A stretch of 64,000 bases of DNA. Source: Variovorax saccharolyticus (GTDB taxonomy: Bacteria > Pseudomonadota > Gammaproteobacteria > Burkholderiales > Burkholderiaceae_C). Positions 45,141-54,004 of the stretch are shown piece after piece. Made by a program: the position numbers and the translations under genes. The stretch lies in assembly GCF_030316765.1 (NCBI RefSeq), contig NZ_JASZYT010000001.1, forward strand, positions 186,001 through 250,000, written 5' to 3'. Within the stretch, counting starts at the first letter, position 1. Each line of letters opens with the position of its first letter. Under the pieces are notes generated by a model. That model was not told the DNA's origin, did not search any database, and worked only from the letters and a program-made list of their open reading frames with translations.

Positions 45141-45924
45141 GTCCGCGGCCGCGGGGTTCTTGCTGGCCGCCTGTGCCGCCGTCTCGGGCAACGCACTGGC
45201 CCAGGGCTGCGGTAAGCCCGTGTACCTCACTTTCGACACCGGCCACATGGGCATCGCGCCGCTGGTGGCCGATGTGCTGAAGCGCCAGGACGTGCGCGTG
45301 ACCTTCTTCGCGGCGGCCGAGCGCACGCAGACCGACGGCGACAGCCTCGACAACCATTGGGCGCCGTGGTGGAAGGCGAGGGCGGCCGAAGGACACGAGT
45401 TCGCATCCCACACCTACGATCACGCCTACTGGCGCGGCGACATCAAGGGCGTCGAGCCGAAGTTCCGCATCCGGCCGACCGCAGGAGCCTTCGCGGGCCG
45501 GGAGTTCACCTGGGACGCGACGCAGTACTGCGCCAACGTCACCAAGGCGGCAGACCGGCTGCAGCTCGTCACCGGCAAGAAACCCCTGCCGCTCTTCCGG
45601 GCGCCCGGCGGCAAGACCTCGCCGCGGCTGCTGGCGGCGGCCAAGGCCTGCGGCTATGCCCACGTGGCCTGGGCGCCAGCGGGCTTCCTGGGCGACGAAC
45701 TGCCGAGCGAGAAGTTCAGCAACGAACTGCTGCTGGCCCAGGCGCTGGAGAAGATCCAGCCCGGCGACATCCTGCTGGCCCACCTGGGCATCTGGTCGCG
45801 CAAGGATCCGTGGGCGCCGGCCGATCTCGAGCCGCTGATCGTCGGCCTCAAGGCCAAGGGCTTCTGCTTCCAGACGCTGCGCCAGCATCCGGCCTACCGC
45901 GAGTGGATCGCGGCCCATCCCTGA
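45127..45924 (+). CDS. Polysaccharide deacetylase-like (NodB fold) protein, altered metal site
   Basis: A 265-residue secreted protein. A signal-like helix (FLLAACAAVSGNALA) precedes the NodB domain. Motif 1 is TFDTGHMG, where the usual TFDDG has Thr in place of the second, metal-binding Asp. The His-x3-His motif 2 is kept (SHTYDHAY). Motif 3 appears as LFRAPGGK and the later LLAHLGIWS matches motif 5. The missing Asp suggests a different metal use or substrate. It overlaps the propeller gene by 14 bases and so is probably co-expressed. ATG at 45127 is chosen over 45088, which lies deeper in the propeller gene. Confidence 0.83.
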   Translation: MRNPESAAAGFLLAACAAVSGNALAQGCGKPVYLTFDTGHMGIAPLVADVLKRQDVRVTFFAAAERTQTDGDSLDNHWAPWWKARAAEGHEFASHTYDHAYWRGDIKGVEPKFRIRPTAGAFAGREFTWDATQYCANVTKAADRLQLVTGKKPLPLFRAPGGKTSPRLLAAAKACGYAHVAWAPAGFLGDELPSEKFSNELLLAQALEKIQPGDILLAHLGIWSRKDPWAPADLEPLIVGLKAKGFCFQTLRQHPAYREWIAAHP

Positions 45925-45955
45925 ACCTCCGGCCCGGCTCTTGGATCGCACGCTG

Positions 45956-46927
45956 ATGGATGCGTTGACCGACCTTTTCGCTGCCGTGCAGCAGTGGCTG
46001 TTCGAGAGCGCCGTGCAGCCGCTGGTCTACGCCATCGGCCTCGGCGGCTGGGTCGAGGACGCCTTCGACGCCACCGGCTGGCTGCTGGTCGGCCTGATCC
46101 AGATCGCGGTGCTGGTCGCGGTGATCGGGCCGCTGCAGCGCTGGCGGCCGGTCGAACCGGTGGCCGACCGGCGTGCGATCCGGGTCGACATCCTCTACAC
46201 GCTGATCCACCGGCTCGGGCTGTTTCGCCTCGCGATGTTCTTCGCCGTCGAGCCCCTGTTCGACGAACTGCTCGGCATGGCGCGCGCGGCCGGCTGGGGC
46301 AGCATGCACCTGGACGAGCTCTGGCCCGGCATCACCGATGTGCCCTGGGTCGCGTTCGCGATCTACCTGGTGGTGCTGGACGGGGTCGAGTACCTGATCC
46401 ATCGCGGGCAGCATCGCTTCGGCTGGTGGTGGGCGCTGCATTCGCTGCACCACTCGCAGCGCCAGATGACGATGTGGAGCGACAACCGCAACCACCTGCT
46501 GGACGACCTGATCCACGACACGATCATCGTCGTCGTCGCGCAGCTGATCGGTGTCGCGCCGGGACAGTTCATCGCCATCGTCGCCTTCACGCAGCTCAGC
46601 GAGAGCCTGCAGCATGCGAACCTTCGCCTCGGCTTCGGCGCGCTCGGGGAGCGGCTTTGGATCAGCCCCCGCTTCCACCGCGTGCATCACGCGATCGGCA
46701 TCGGGCACGAGTCGGCGGGCCCGAAGACGCTCGGCGGCCACAACTTCGGCGTGCTGCTGCCCTGGTGGGACATGTTGTTCAGGACCGTGAATTTCGAAGA
46801 CCGCTACGACGCCACCGGCATCCGAGACCAGGTCGAGCCCGACGAGCGCGGCCGGGTGCGCGACTACGGCAGCGGTTTCTGGGCCCAGCAGTGGCTGGGC
46901 CTGCGGCGCTTGTTCGGCAGGGATTGA
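45956..46927 (+). CDS. Sterol desaturase/fatty acid hydroxylase-family membrane oxygenase
   Basis: A 323-residue membrane protein with the eight-histidine di-iron motifs HRGQHR, HSLHHSQRQM, and HRVHHAIGIGHE. It hydroxylates or desaturates a lipid alkyl chain. Several helices surround the His-rich loop. ATG at 45956 is chosen; an in-frame TTG at 45941 is also possible. The first part (MDALTDLFAAVQQWLFESAVQ) is amphipathic. The lipid substrate is unknown. Neighbours on both sides run the same way. Confidence 0.87.
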   Translation: MDALTDLFAAVQQWLFESAVQPLVYAIGLGGWVEDAFDATGWLLVGLIQIAVLVAVIGPLQRWRPVEPVADRRAIRVDILYTLIHRLGLFRLAMFFAVEPLFDELLGMARAAGWGSMHLDELWPGITDVPWVAFAIYLVVLDGVEYLIHRGQHRFGWWWALHSLHHSQRQMTMWSDNRNHLLDDLIHDTIIVVVAQLIGVAPGQFIAIVAFTQLSESLQHANLRLGFGALGERLWISPRFHRVHHAIGIGHESAGPKTLGGHNFGVLLPWWDMLFRTVNFEDRYDATGIRDQVEPDERGRVRDYGSGFWAQQWLGLRRLFGRD

Positions 46928-46967
46928 AAGAGGCCGCGCCACCCGCTGGCGTTATCCTCGGCACCCG

Positions 46968-47840
46968 ATGCGTCTTCTCCTCGATTCCTTCTGGCGGTCG
47001 GTCGCCTACTGCCTGCACCCGCGAGTGATCGTGCTGTCGCTGCTGCCGCTCGGCCTGATGATCGCGCTGGCGGCGGTGTTCGGCTATTTCTACTGGGATG
47101 CCGCGGTCGCCTGGACCCGCGGGGCGCTCGATGCCTGGCCCTTGCTGGCCAGCTTCTGGAGCTGGATCGGGCACTTCTTCTCGGGCGACGTGACGGCCGC
47201 GCTGGCGCCGCTGGTGGTGGTCTTCGCCGCCACGCCGCTGATCGTGCTGGTGTCGCTGCTGGTTGTGGCCGGCATCATGGCGCCGGCGCTCACGCGGCTG
47301 GTGGCCGAGCGGCGCTTCGCGAGCCTGGAACAGAAGAAGGGCGCCTCCTTCCTCGGCAGCATGGCTCGTTCGATCGGCCTGACCGTGCTGGCGCTGCTGG
47401 CACTGGTGGTGTCGATGCCGCTGTGGCTGATCCCGCCGCTGGTGCTCATCCTCCCGCCGCTGATCTGGGGTTGGCTGACCTACCGCGTGATGAGCTTCGA
47501 CGCCCTGTCCGAGCATGCCAGTCCGGAGGAGCGCGACACCCTGCTGCGCACCCACCGGCTGCCGCTGCTGGGCATCGGCGTGCTGTGCGGCTACCTCGGC
47601 GCGGCGCCCAGCATCGTCTGGGCCTCGGGCCTGCTGTTCGCGGCCGCCTTCTTCGTGCTGGCGCCGCTGGCGATCTGGATCTATACCCTGGTGTTCGCCT
47701 TCTCGGCGCTGTGGTTCGCCCACTATTGCCTCGATGCGCTGGCCCAGCTGCGGGCGCAGCGTGCCGCAGCTGCCGTTTCCTCTTCCGCGGTCGAAGTGCT
47801 GGATGCCAGCGCGGCCGCGAGCCAATGGAGTGCCCCATGA
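46968..47840 (+). CDS. EI24-domain membrane protein (CysZ-like)
   Basis: A 290-residue membrane protein. The start MRLLLDSFWRSVAYCLHPRVIVLSLLPLGLMIALAAVFGYF and several later long hydrophobic segments match the EI24/CysZ superfamily, which includes sulfate-uptake CysZ. No cys genes are near, so sulfate transport is not supported. A hydrophilic Ala/Ser tail ends it. It overlaps the next gene by 4 bases. Confidence 0.82.
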   Translation: MRLLLDSFWRSVAYCLHPRVIVLSLLPLGLMIALAAVFGYFYWDAAVAWTRGALDAWPLLASFWSWIGHFFSGDVTAALAPLVVVFAATPLIVLVSLLVVAGIMAPALTRLVAERRFASLEQKKGASFLGSMARSIGLTVLALLALVVSMPLWLIPPLVLILPPLIWGWLTYRVMSFDALSEHASPEERDTLLRTHRLPLLGIGVLCGYLGAAPSIVWASGLLFAAAFFVLAPLAIWIYTLVFAFSALWFAHYCLDALAQLRAQRAAAAVSSSAVEVLDASAAASQWSAP

Positions 47841-48637
47841 GCCGTTCGTTCGGTCTGATCGTCGTCGGCGACGAAATCCTGTCGGGCAAGCGCGTCGACA
47901 AGCACATGCCCAAGGTGATCGAGCTGCTCGCCGCGCGCGGGCTCGAGCTCGGCTGGGCAGAGTACGTGGGCGACGTGCCGGTGCGCATCACGGCGGCGCT
48001 GGGCCGCGCCTTCGCTTCGGGCGACATCGTCTTCTCCACCGGCGGCATCGGGGCCACGCCCGACGACCATACGCGCCAGTGCGCCGCGGCGGCCCTGGGC
48101 GTGCCGCTGGCGCTGCACCCCGAGGCCGAGGCCCTGATCCGCGAACGGATGCAGGACACGGCGCGCGAGCAGGGCACGGTCTACGAGCCCGATCGCCCGG
48201 ACAACATCCACCGCCTCAACATGGGCGTGTTCCCGCTCGGCGCCAAGATCATTCCCAACACCTACAACAAGATCCCGGGCTTCAGCGTCGGCGACGTGCA
48301 CTTCGTGCCCGGCTTCCCCGTGATGGCCTGGCCGATGATCGAGTCGGTGCTCGACAGGCGCTACACCGGGCTGTTCGCGCGCGGCCGGGCGGCCGAGAAG
48401 TCGGTGATCGTCTACGGCGCCATGGAAGCCACGCTGACGCCGCTCATGCAGGCGGTCGAGCGCGACCATCCGGGCATCAAGGTGTTCAGCCTGCCGAGCG
48501 TCGACCACCCGCAGCACGGCCGCCACATCGAGCTCGGCGTCAAGGGCGACACGGACCGCATCGAGGCGGCCTACGCCCAGCTGCTGGCAGGCCTGCACGG
48601 CTTTGATGCACGCCTTGGCCCCGAAATGGTGCGCTGA
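47837..48637 (+). CDS. Molybdopterin-binding (CinA N-terminal-like) protein
   Basis: A 266-residue protein with the MoCF/MoaB fold of the CinA N-terminal domain. [28 protein letters not shown] and [27 protein letters not shown] are the conserved binding segments. The C-terminal amidase of full CinA is absent. Members act in pyridine nucleotide repair or molybdenum-cofactor chemistry, but this short form has no assigned role. It lies 4 bases overlapping the EI24 gene and upstream of glnA. Confidence 0.85.
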   Translation: MSRSFGLIVVGDEILSGKRVDKHMPKVIELLAARGLELGWAEYVGDVPVRITAALGRAFASGDIVFSTGGIGATPDDHTRQCAAAALGVPLALHPEAEALIRERMQDTAREQGTVYEPDRPDNIHRLNMGVFPLGAKIIPNTYNKIPGFSVGDVHFVPGFPVMAWPMIESVLDRRYTGLFARGRAAEKSVIVYGAMEATLTPLMQAVERDHPGIKVFSLPSVDHPQHGRHIELGVKGDTDRIEAAYAQLLAGLHGFDARLGPEMVR

Positions 48638-48644
48638 AAGAACA

Positions 48645-48661
48645 CGCACCAAACTGGTTAC
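48645..48661 (+). promoter_or_regulatory. Possible NtrC-binding site upstream of glnA
   Basis: CGCACC-AAACT-GGTTAC matches most of the left half of TGCACC-N5-GGTGCA and GGT of the right half. It lies just upstream of the σ54-like element. Only a partial match, so it is a suggestion. Confidence 0.3.
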
Positions 48662-48679
48662 AAATTGCCTTGTTTTGGG

Positions 48680-48695
48680 TGGCGCCCGGTGTGCC
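48680..48695 (+). promoter_or_regulatory. Possible σ54 (−24/−12) promoter of glnA
   Basis: TGGCGC-CCGGT-GTGC fits the spacing of TGGCAC-N5-TTGC with GG at −24 and GC at −12. A start near 48707 would give a leader of about 80 bases before glnA. The glnL and glnG genes downstream would supply its activator. Confidence 0.4.
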
Positions 48696-48785
48696 GCTGC
48701 CGCTCTCGCGGCAGTGACAATGGGCACAGAAACTGCATTACAGATCCCCGTACTTCCAACCACTGTCCATATCAAGGAGAACCTG

Positions 48786-50201
48786 ATGGCCAAGACCGTC
48801 GCCGACGTACTTAAACTCGTGAAGGAAAACGAGGTCAAGTTCGTCGATTTCCGCTTCACCGACACCCGCGGCAAAGAGCAGCACGTGACCGTGCCCGTTT
48901 CGCATTTCGACGAAGACAAGTTCACGTCGGGCCACGCTTTCGATGGTTCCTCGATCGCCGGTTGGAAGGGCATCGAAGCGTCGGACATGCAGCTCATGCC
49001 CGATCCGAACACGGCCAACATCGATCCGTTCTTCGAAGAGACGACGATGATCCTGACCTGCGACGTGGTCGATCCCTCGGACGGCAAGCCCTACGAACGC
49101 GACCCGCGCTCGCTGGCCAAGCGCGCCGAGGCTTACATGAAGGCCTCGGGCCTGGGCGACACCGCCTACTTCGGACCGGAACCCGAGTTCTTCGTCTTCG
49201 ACGGCGTGCGCTGGCAGAACGACATGTCGGGCTGCTCGGTCAAGATCGAGTCGGAAGAAGCGGCCTGGAACACCGGCAAGGAATTCGAGCACGGCAACAC
49301 GGGCCATCGCCCGGCGGTCAAGGGCGGCTACTTCCCGGTGCCCCCGGTCGACAGCTTCCAGGACATGCGCTCGGAAATGTGCCTGGTGCTCGAGTCGCTG
49401 GGCATCCCGGTCGAAGTGCATCACCATGAAGTGGCCAACGCCGGCCAGATGGAGCTCGGCACCAAGTTCAGCACGCTGATCCAGCGCGCCGACTGGGTCC
49501 AGCTGCAGAAGTACGTGATCCACAACGTGGCCCACGCCTACGGCAAGACCGCCACCTTCATGCCCAAGCCGATCGTCGGCGACAACGGCTCGGGCATGCA
49601 CGTGCACCAGTCGGTCTGGAAAGACGGCAAGAACCTGTTCGCGGGCGACGGCTACGCTGGTCTGAGCGACTTCGCGCTGCACTACATCGGCGGCATCATC
49701 AAGCACGCCCGTGCGCTGAACGCCATCACGAACCCCGGTACCAACAGCTACAAGCGCCTGGTGCCCGGCTTCGAAGCCCCGGTGAAGCTGGCCTACTCGG
49801 CCAAGAACCGCTCGGCCTCGATCCGCATCCCGTTCGTGGCGAACCCGAAGGGCCGCCGCGTCGAAGCGCGCTTCCCGGATCCGCTGATGAACCCGTACCT
49901 CGGTTTCGCGGCGCTGCTGATGGCCGGCCTCGACGGCGTCGAGAACAAGATCCATCCGGGCGAAGCCGCCAGCAAGGACCTGTACCACCTGCCGCCGGAA
50001 GAAGACGCGCTGATCCCGACCGTCTGCCACAGCCTCGACCAGGCGCTCGAGTACCTCGACAAGGACCGTGCCTTCCTGACCAAGGGCGGCGTGTTCACCG
50101 ACTCGTACATCGATGCCTACATCGACCTCAAGATGCAGGAAGTCACGCGTTTCCGCATGGCGACGCACCCGGTCGAGTTCGACATGTACTACTCCCTGTG
50201 A
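48786..50201 (+). CDS. glnA: Glutamine synthetase type I
   Basis: A 471-residue GSI. It starts [37 protein letters not shown]. Catalytic stretches [35 protein letters not shown] and NRSASIRIP are present. The adenylylation Tyr is in [10 protein letters not shown], so GlnE-type control is expected. It assimilates ammonia into glutamine. AAGGAG precedes the ATG. A possible σ54 promoter lies upstream and a clean terminator downstream. Confidence 0.98.
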   Translation: MAKTVADVLKLVKENEVKFVDFRFTDTRGKEQHVTVPVSHFDEDKFTSGHAFDGSSIAGWKGIEASDMQLMPDPNTANIDPFFEETTMILTCDVVDPSDGKPYERDPRSLAKRAEAYMKASGLGDTAYFGPEPEFFVFDGVRWQNDMSGCSVKIESEEAAWNTGKEFEHGNTGHRPAVKGGYFPVPPVDSFQDMRSEMCLVLESLGIPVEVHHHEVANAGQMELGTKFSTLIQRADWVQLQKYVIHNVAHAYGKTATFMPKPIVGDNGSGMHVHQSVWKDGKNLFAGDGYAGLSDFALHYIGGIIKHARALNAITNPGTNSYKRLVPGFEAPVKLAYSAKNRSASIRIPFVANPKGRRVEARFPDPLMNPYLGFAALLMAGLDGVENKIHPGEAASKDLYHLPPEEDALIPTVCHSLDQALEYLDKDRAFLTKGGVFTDSYIDAYIDLKMQEVTRFRMATHPVEFDMYYSL

Positions 50202-50240
50202 GGCTTTGCGGGGCCAGGTTCGCGCCGGGCCCCGAGCGTT

Positions 50241-50270
50241 AAAAAAGGACGGCTGCGGCCGTCCTTTTTC
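50241..50270 (+). terminator. Intrinsic terminator of glnA
   Basis: AGGACGGC-TGCG-GCCGTCCT is followed by TTTTC and preceded by six A, so it can work in both directions. It lies 40 bases after the glnA stop and separates it from the next three genes. Confidence 0.93.
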
Positions 50271-50348
50271 TTTGGAGGGGAACATCCGTACCGGATCTGT
50301 TTCGAATTGCATGAAAATGCCGGTTTGCGGCGTACTCCACCCAAGACC

Positions 50349-50870
50349 ATGAAGACTCTTTCCGTTTTCCTGCTGACTGCCGTAGCGGCGGCCGGCATGC
50401 CGTTGCAGGCCCAGGCGCAGCAAGAGCGCGTCTGGCGCTGCGGCAACGAATACACCAACAACGCCACGGTCGCGCAGCAGCGCGGCTGCAAGGTGATGGA
50501 AGGCGGCAACCTGACCATCGTGCAGGGCACGCGGCCGGTCGCCTCGGCGGCGCCCTCGGCGGCAGCCGCCCCCGGGGCCGCAGCGCGGTCGCCTGCGGGC
50601 AGTCCGCGGGTCGAGGGCGTCGACCAGCGCGCGCGCGACGGCGAGGCCCGCTCGGTGCTCGAGGCCGAACTACGCAAGGCGCAGGAGCGGCAGACCCAGC
50701 TGCTGCGGGAGTACAACAACGGCGAGCCCGAGAAGCAGGGCAGCGAAAGCAAGAACTACCAGAAGTACCTCGACCGGGTCTCGGACATGAAGGCCGAGCT
50801 CGCGCGCAACGAGGCCGACATCGCAGGCCTTCAGCGCGAGATCGGCCGTCTTCCCTCGGTGAATCGCTGA
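50349..50870 (+). CDS. Small secreted coiled-coil protein between glnA and glnL
   Basis: A 173-residue protein with a signal peptide (MKTLSVFLLTAVAAAGMPLQAQA). A short domain with two cysteines follows (RVWRCGNEYTNNATVAQQRGCKVMEGG), then an Ala/Pro-rich linker, and a helical coiled-coil C-terminus (LRKAQERQTQLLREYNN…MKAELARNEADIAGLQREIGRL). The Cys region faintly resembles DUF4124. It lies 4 bases before glnL. No nitrogen function is known; its place in the cluster is the only hint. Confidence 0.78.
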   Translation: MKTLSVFLLTAVAAAGMPLQAQAQQERVWRCGNEYTNNATVAQQRGCKVMEGGNLTIVQGTRPVASAAPSAAAAPGAAARSPAGSPRVEGVDQRARDGEARSVLEAELRKAQERQTQLLREYNNGEPEKQGSESKNYQKYLDRVSDMKAELARNEADIAGLQREIGRLPSVNR

Positions 50871-50874
50871 GCGG

Positions 50875-51951
50875 ATGGCTTTCGGAAAATCGGCGGGACC
50901 GGCCAAGCGCTTCCAGGCTTTCGACCTGCTGTCGACACTGATAGCGGTGGTGCGGGTCGACGGTTCGGTGCTGTTCGCCAACTCCGGCCTGGAGGACGCG
51001 CTGGGCACTTCGCGCCGCACGCTCGAAGGCTCGCAGTTCGGGGCCTGCTTCCAGGAGCCCCAGGTGCTGCGCACGGCCATCGAAGGTGCCCGCAGCAACG
51101 ATTTCGCGACGCTGCGCTACGAGGCCTTGCTGCGCCGCGTCAACCACGAGCTGATGCCGGTGCAGGTCACGCTGGCGCAGAGCGACAAGGCCGGCGAACT
51201 GATCATCGAGATGTCGCCGCTCGAGCAGCAGGTGCGCCAGGACCGCGAGGAGCGGCTGCTCGACCAGGCGCAGGCCAACAAGGAGCTGATCCGCAACCTC
51301 GCGCACGAGATCAAGAATCCCCTCGGCGGCATTCGCGGTGCGGCGCAGCTGCTGCAGATGGAGGTCGAATCGCGCGACCTCATCGAGTACACGCAGGTCA
51401 TCATCCACGAGGCCGACCGGCTGCAGACGCTGGTCGATCGCCTGCTGGCGCCGCACCGGCGCCCGCACGTGGTGGGCGACGTCAACATCCACGAAGTCTG
51501 CGAGCGCGTGCGATCGGTGATCTTGGCGGAATTTCCGCGCGACCTGCACATCGAGCGCGACTTCGACGTCTCGATCCCCGAGTTCCGCGGCGACCGCGAG
51601 CAGCTGATCCAGGCCACCCTCAACATCGTTCACAACGCCGCTCAGGCGCTGGCCGAACGGCGTGCCGCCGGCGACGCGCAGATCACGTTCAAGACCCGCA
51701 TCGCGCGTCAGGTTATCTTCAATAAGCAGTGGTATCGACTGGCACTGGAATTGCATGTCATCGACAACGGACCGGGCGTGCCGGACGCGATCAAGGACCG
51801 CATTTTTTACCCGCTGGTGTCGGGCAGGGAAGGCGGGACAGGCTTGGGATTGACGCTTGCGCAAACTTTTGTGCAACAGCATCACGGCGTGATCGAGTGC
51901 GACAGCGTCCCGGGACGGACCGATTTCAAGATACTGATACCGCTGCCCTAG
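50875..51951 (+). CDS. glnL: Nitrogen sensor kinase NtrB/GlnL
   Basis: A 358-residue soluble histidine kinase. An N-terminal PAS domain (FDLLSTLIAVVRVDGSVLFANSGLEDALG) is followed by the H-box NLAHEIKNPLGGIRGAAQLL with His about 144. The HATPase has NIVHNAAQAL, VIDNGPGVPD and GGTGLGLTLAQ. NtrB phosphorylates NtrC when nitrogen is low, under PII control. It follows the coiled-coil gene by 4 bases and precedes glnG by 22. Confidence 0.95.
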   Translation: MAFGKSAGPAKRFQAFDLLSTLIAVVRVDGSVLFANSGLEDALGTSRRTLEGSQFGACFQEPQVLRTAIEGARSNDFATLRYEALLRRVNHELMPVQVTLAQSDKAGELIIEMSPLEQQVRQDREERLLDQAQANKELIRNLAHEIKNPLGGIRGAAQLLQMEVESRDLIEYTQVIIHEADRLQTLVDRLLAPHRRPHVVGDVNIHEVCERVRSVILAEFPRDLHIERDFDVSIPEFRGDREQLIQATLNIVHNAAQALAERRAAGDAQITFKTRIARQVIFNKQWYRLALELHVIDNGPGVPDAIKDRIFYPLVSGREGGTGLGLTLAQTFVQQHHGVIECDSVPGRTDFKILIPLP

Positions 51952-51973
51952 CAGCCAAGCAACAAGGAGCTGC

Positions 51974-53488
51974 ATGAAGCCGATCTGGATAGTGGATGAT
52001 GATCAATCAATCCGCTTCGTGCTGGAAAAAGCGCTGCTGCGCGAAGACCTGCCGACCCGAAGCTTCACGAATACGCGCGAAGTTCTTGCCGCACTCGACG
52101 CCGCGGCCGACGACGAAATGCAGGGCCCGCAGGTCCTGGTGAGCGACATCCGCATGCCCGGCGGTTCGGGCCTCGACCTGCTCGACAAGATCAAGGCCAA
52201 GCATCCCGGCCTGCCGGTCATCATCATGACGGCCTTCTCCGACCTCGACAGCGCCGTCTCGGCCTTCCAGGGCGGCGCCTTCGAATACCTGCCGAAGCCT
52301 TTCGACCTGCCGCGCGCGGTCGAGCTGATCCGCCGCGCTGTCGACGAGAGCCAGCGCGAGGAAGTGGCCGAGGAGCGCATGGCGGCCGCGCCCGAGATGC
52401 TCGGCCAGGCGCCGGCGATGCAGGACGTGTTCCGCGCCATCGGCCGGCTGTCGCAAAGCAATGTCACGGTGCTGATCACCGGCGAGTCGGGTTCGGGCAA
52501 GGAGCTGGTGGCGCGTGCGCTGCACAAGCATTCGCCGCGCGCCTCCGGCCCCTTCGTCGCGATCAACACGGCGGCGATCCCCAAGGACCTGCTGGAGAGC
52601 GAACTGTTCGGCCACGAGCGCGGCGCCTTCACCGGCGCGCAGACGATGCGGCGCGGCCGCTTCGAGCAGGCCGAGGGCGGCACGCTGTTCCTCGACGAAA
52701 TCGGCGACATGCCCTTCGACCTGCAGACGCGCCTGCTGCGCGTGCTGAGCGACGGCCATTTCTATCGCGTCGGCGGCCACAACTCGGTCAAGGCCAACGT
52801 GCGCGTGATCGCGGCCACCCACCAGGACCTCGAGCAACGCGTGAAGCTCGGAGGCTTCCGTGAAGACTTGTTCCACCGCCTCAACGTGATCCGGCTGCGG
52901 CTGCCCGCGCTGCGCGAGCGCGGCGAGGACGTGCCGGCGCTGACCCGGCACTTCCTGCAGCAAAGCGCCAAGCAGCTCGGCGTCGAGCCCAAGCGCATTT
53001 CCGATGCGGCGCTGGCGCAGCTGGCGACCTTCGGCTTTCCCGGCAACGTGCGCCAGCTCGAGAACATCTGCCACTGGCTCACCGTGATGGCGCCGGCGCA
53101 GCTGATCGAGGCCAAGGATCTGCCGCCCGAGGTCATGGCGAACGTGGTCACCGAGCCCCATGCGGCAGCCGCTCCGGCCGCGCCGATCGCCGAGCGCGAC
53201 AGTTCGGCGCTGGCCGCCGCACCGGTCGGCCCGTCGCCGCTGGCCGCGTCGGCGCCGGTGGCCGGCACGGCCGCGCTGGCGTGGGAAAGCGGCCTGGAGC
53301 TCGAGGCGCAGAGCATGCTCGCAGAGGGCCGCACCGACGTCTGGGACGCCCTGTCGCGCCGCTTCGAGTCGCGGCTGATCCTGACGGCGCTGGCCAGCAC
53401 GCGCGGCCGCCGCATCGAAGCGGCCCAGAAGCTGGGCATCGGCCGCAACACGATCACGCGCAAGATCCAGGAGCTGGGCCTGGAGTAG
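51974..53488 (+). CDS. glnG: Nitrogen response regulator NtrC/GlnG
   Basis: A 504-residue bacterial enhancer-binding protein. The receiver (IWIVDDDQSIRFVLEKAL, phospho-Asp in VLVSDIRMPGG) leads into an AAA+ domain with Walker A GESGSGKE, the σ54-contact loop GAFTGAQ, and Walker B LFLDEIGDM. It ends in a Fis-type HTH (RRIEAAQKLGIGRNTITRKIQELGLE). It activates σ54 promoters such as that proposed for glnA. A long Ala/Pro linker separates AAA+ and HTH. It is convergent with the next gene. Confidence 0.97.
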   Translation: MKPIWIVDDDQSIRFVLEKALLREDLPTRSFTNTREVLAALDAAADDEMQGPQVLVSDIRMPGGSGLDLLDKIKAKHPGLPVIIMTAFSDLDSAVSAFQGGAFEYLPKPFDLPRAVELIRRAVDESQREEVAEERMAAAPEMLGQAPAMQDVFRAIGRLSQSNVTVLITGESGSGKELVARALHKHSPRASGPFVAINTAAIPKDLLESELFGHERGAFTGAQTMRRGRFEQAEGGTLFLDEIGDMPFDLQTRLLRVLSDGHFYRVGGHNSVKANVRVIAATHQDLEQRVKLGGFREDLFHRLNVIRLRLPALRERGEDVPALTRHFLQQSAKQLGVEPKRISDAALAQLATFGFPGNVRQLENICHWLTVMAPAQLIEAKDLPPEVMANVVTEPHAAAAPAAPIAERDSSALAAAPVGPSPLAASAPVAGTAALAWESGLELEAQSMLAEGRTDVWDALSRRFESRLILTALASTRGRRIEAAQKLGIGRNTITRKIQELGLE

Positions 53489-53503
53489 TCGCCGGCCGGT
53501 GGG

Positions 53504-54004
53504 TCAGCGGTTGCGCTGGCCCAGGGTCAGCGTGTCGAGCTGGAACTGGCCGCTGCGGTCCCACAGCCAGGTGTCGACATAGGTGTGGGCGCCGATCTTG
53601 CCCGGGCTCGGCAGCGGCGATGCACCCTTGATGAGTTCCTCGATCATTCCGCTGACCTCGGGCGCATGGCTGGGCGTGCGGCTGAAGTGCACCGCGACGA
53701 CCCGGCCGGTGGCATCGACATCGGTCTCGGTCACGACCACGGCATACACCAGCGGCGGGATCTTGCCCTTGTAGATCCGCTGCGGATACTTCTTGTAGAT
53801 GGCCCCTGCGCCCACCTTGCGGTAGGCGCGGACCGCGGGCGTCTGGGCGGTGATCTGCCGCTCCGGAGTCGCCTGGGCCGCCGACCCGGCGTCCGCGCCT
53901 TGCGTGGCGGCGGGGGCGTCCGGCTTCGCGTCCGGCTTCAGCACGCTGCAGCCGCCGATCGCGAGGGCCGCCGCCAGTCCGGCCAGGAGTGCTGCGCTTC
54001 TCAT
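53504..54004 (-). CDS. Lipoprotein with TonB-C-like C-terminal domain
   Basis: A 166-residue lipoprotein. The N-terminus MRSAALLAGLAAALAIGGCS has a lipobox (IGGC). A Pro/Ala linker is followed by PQRIYKGKIPPLVYAVVVTETDVDATGRVVAVHFSRTPSHAPEV, reminiscent of the TonB/energy-transducer C-terminal fold. It probably acts at the outer membrane or periplasm. The start overlaps the xth stop by 4 bases. Function unknown. Confidence 0.78.
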   Translation of the reverse strand: MRSAALLAGLAAALAIGGCSVLKPDAKPDAPAATQGADAGSAAQATPERQITAQTPAVRAYRKVGAGAIYKKYPQRIYKGKIPPLVYAVVVTETDVDATGRVVAVHFSRTPSHAPEVSGMIEELIKGASPLPSPGKIGAHTYVDTWLWDRSGQFQLDTLTLGQRNR

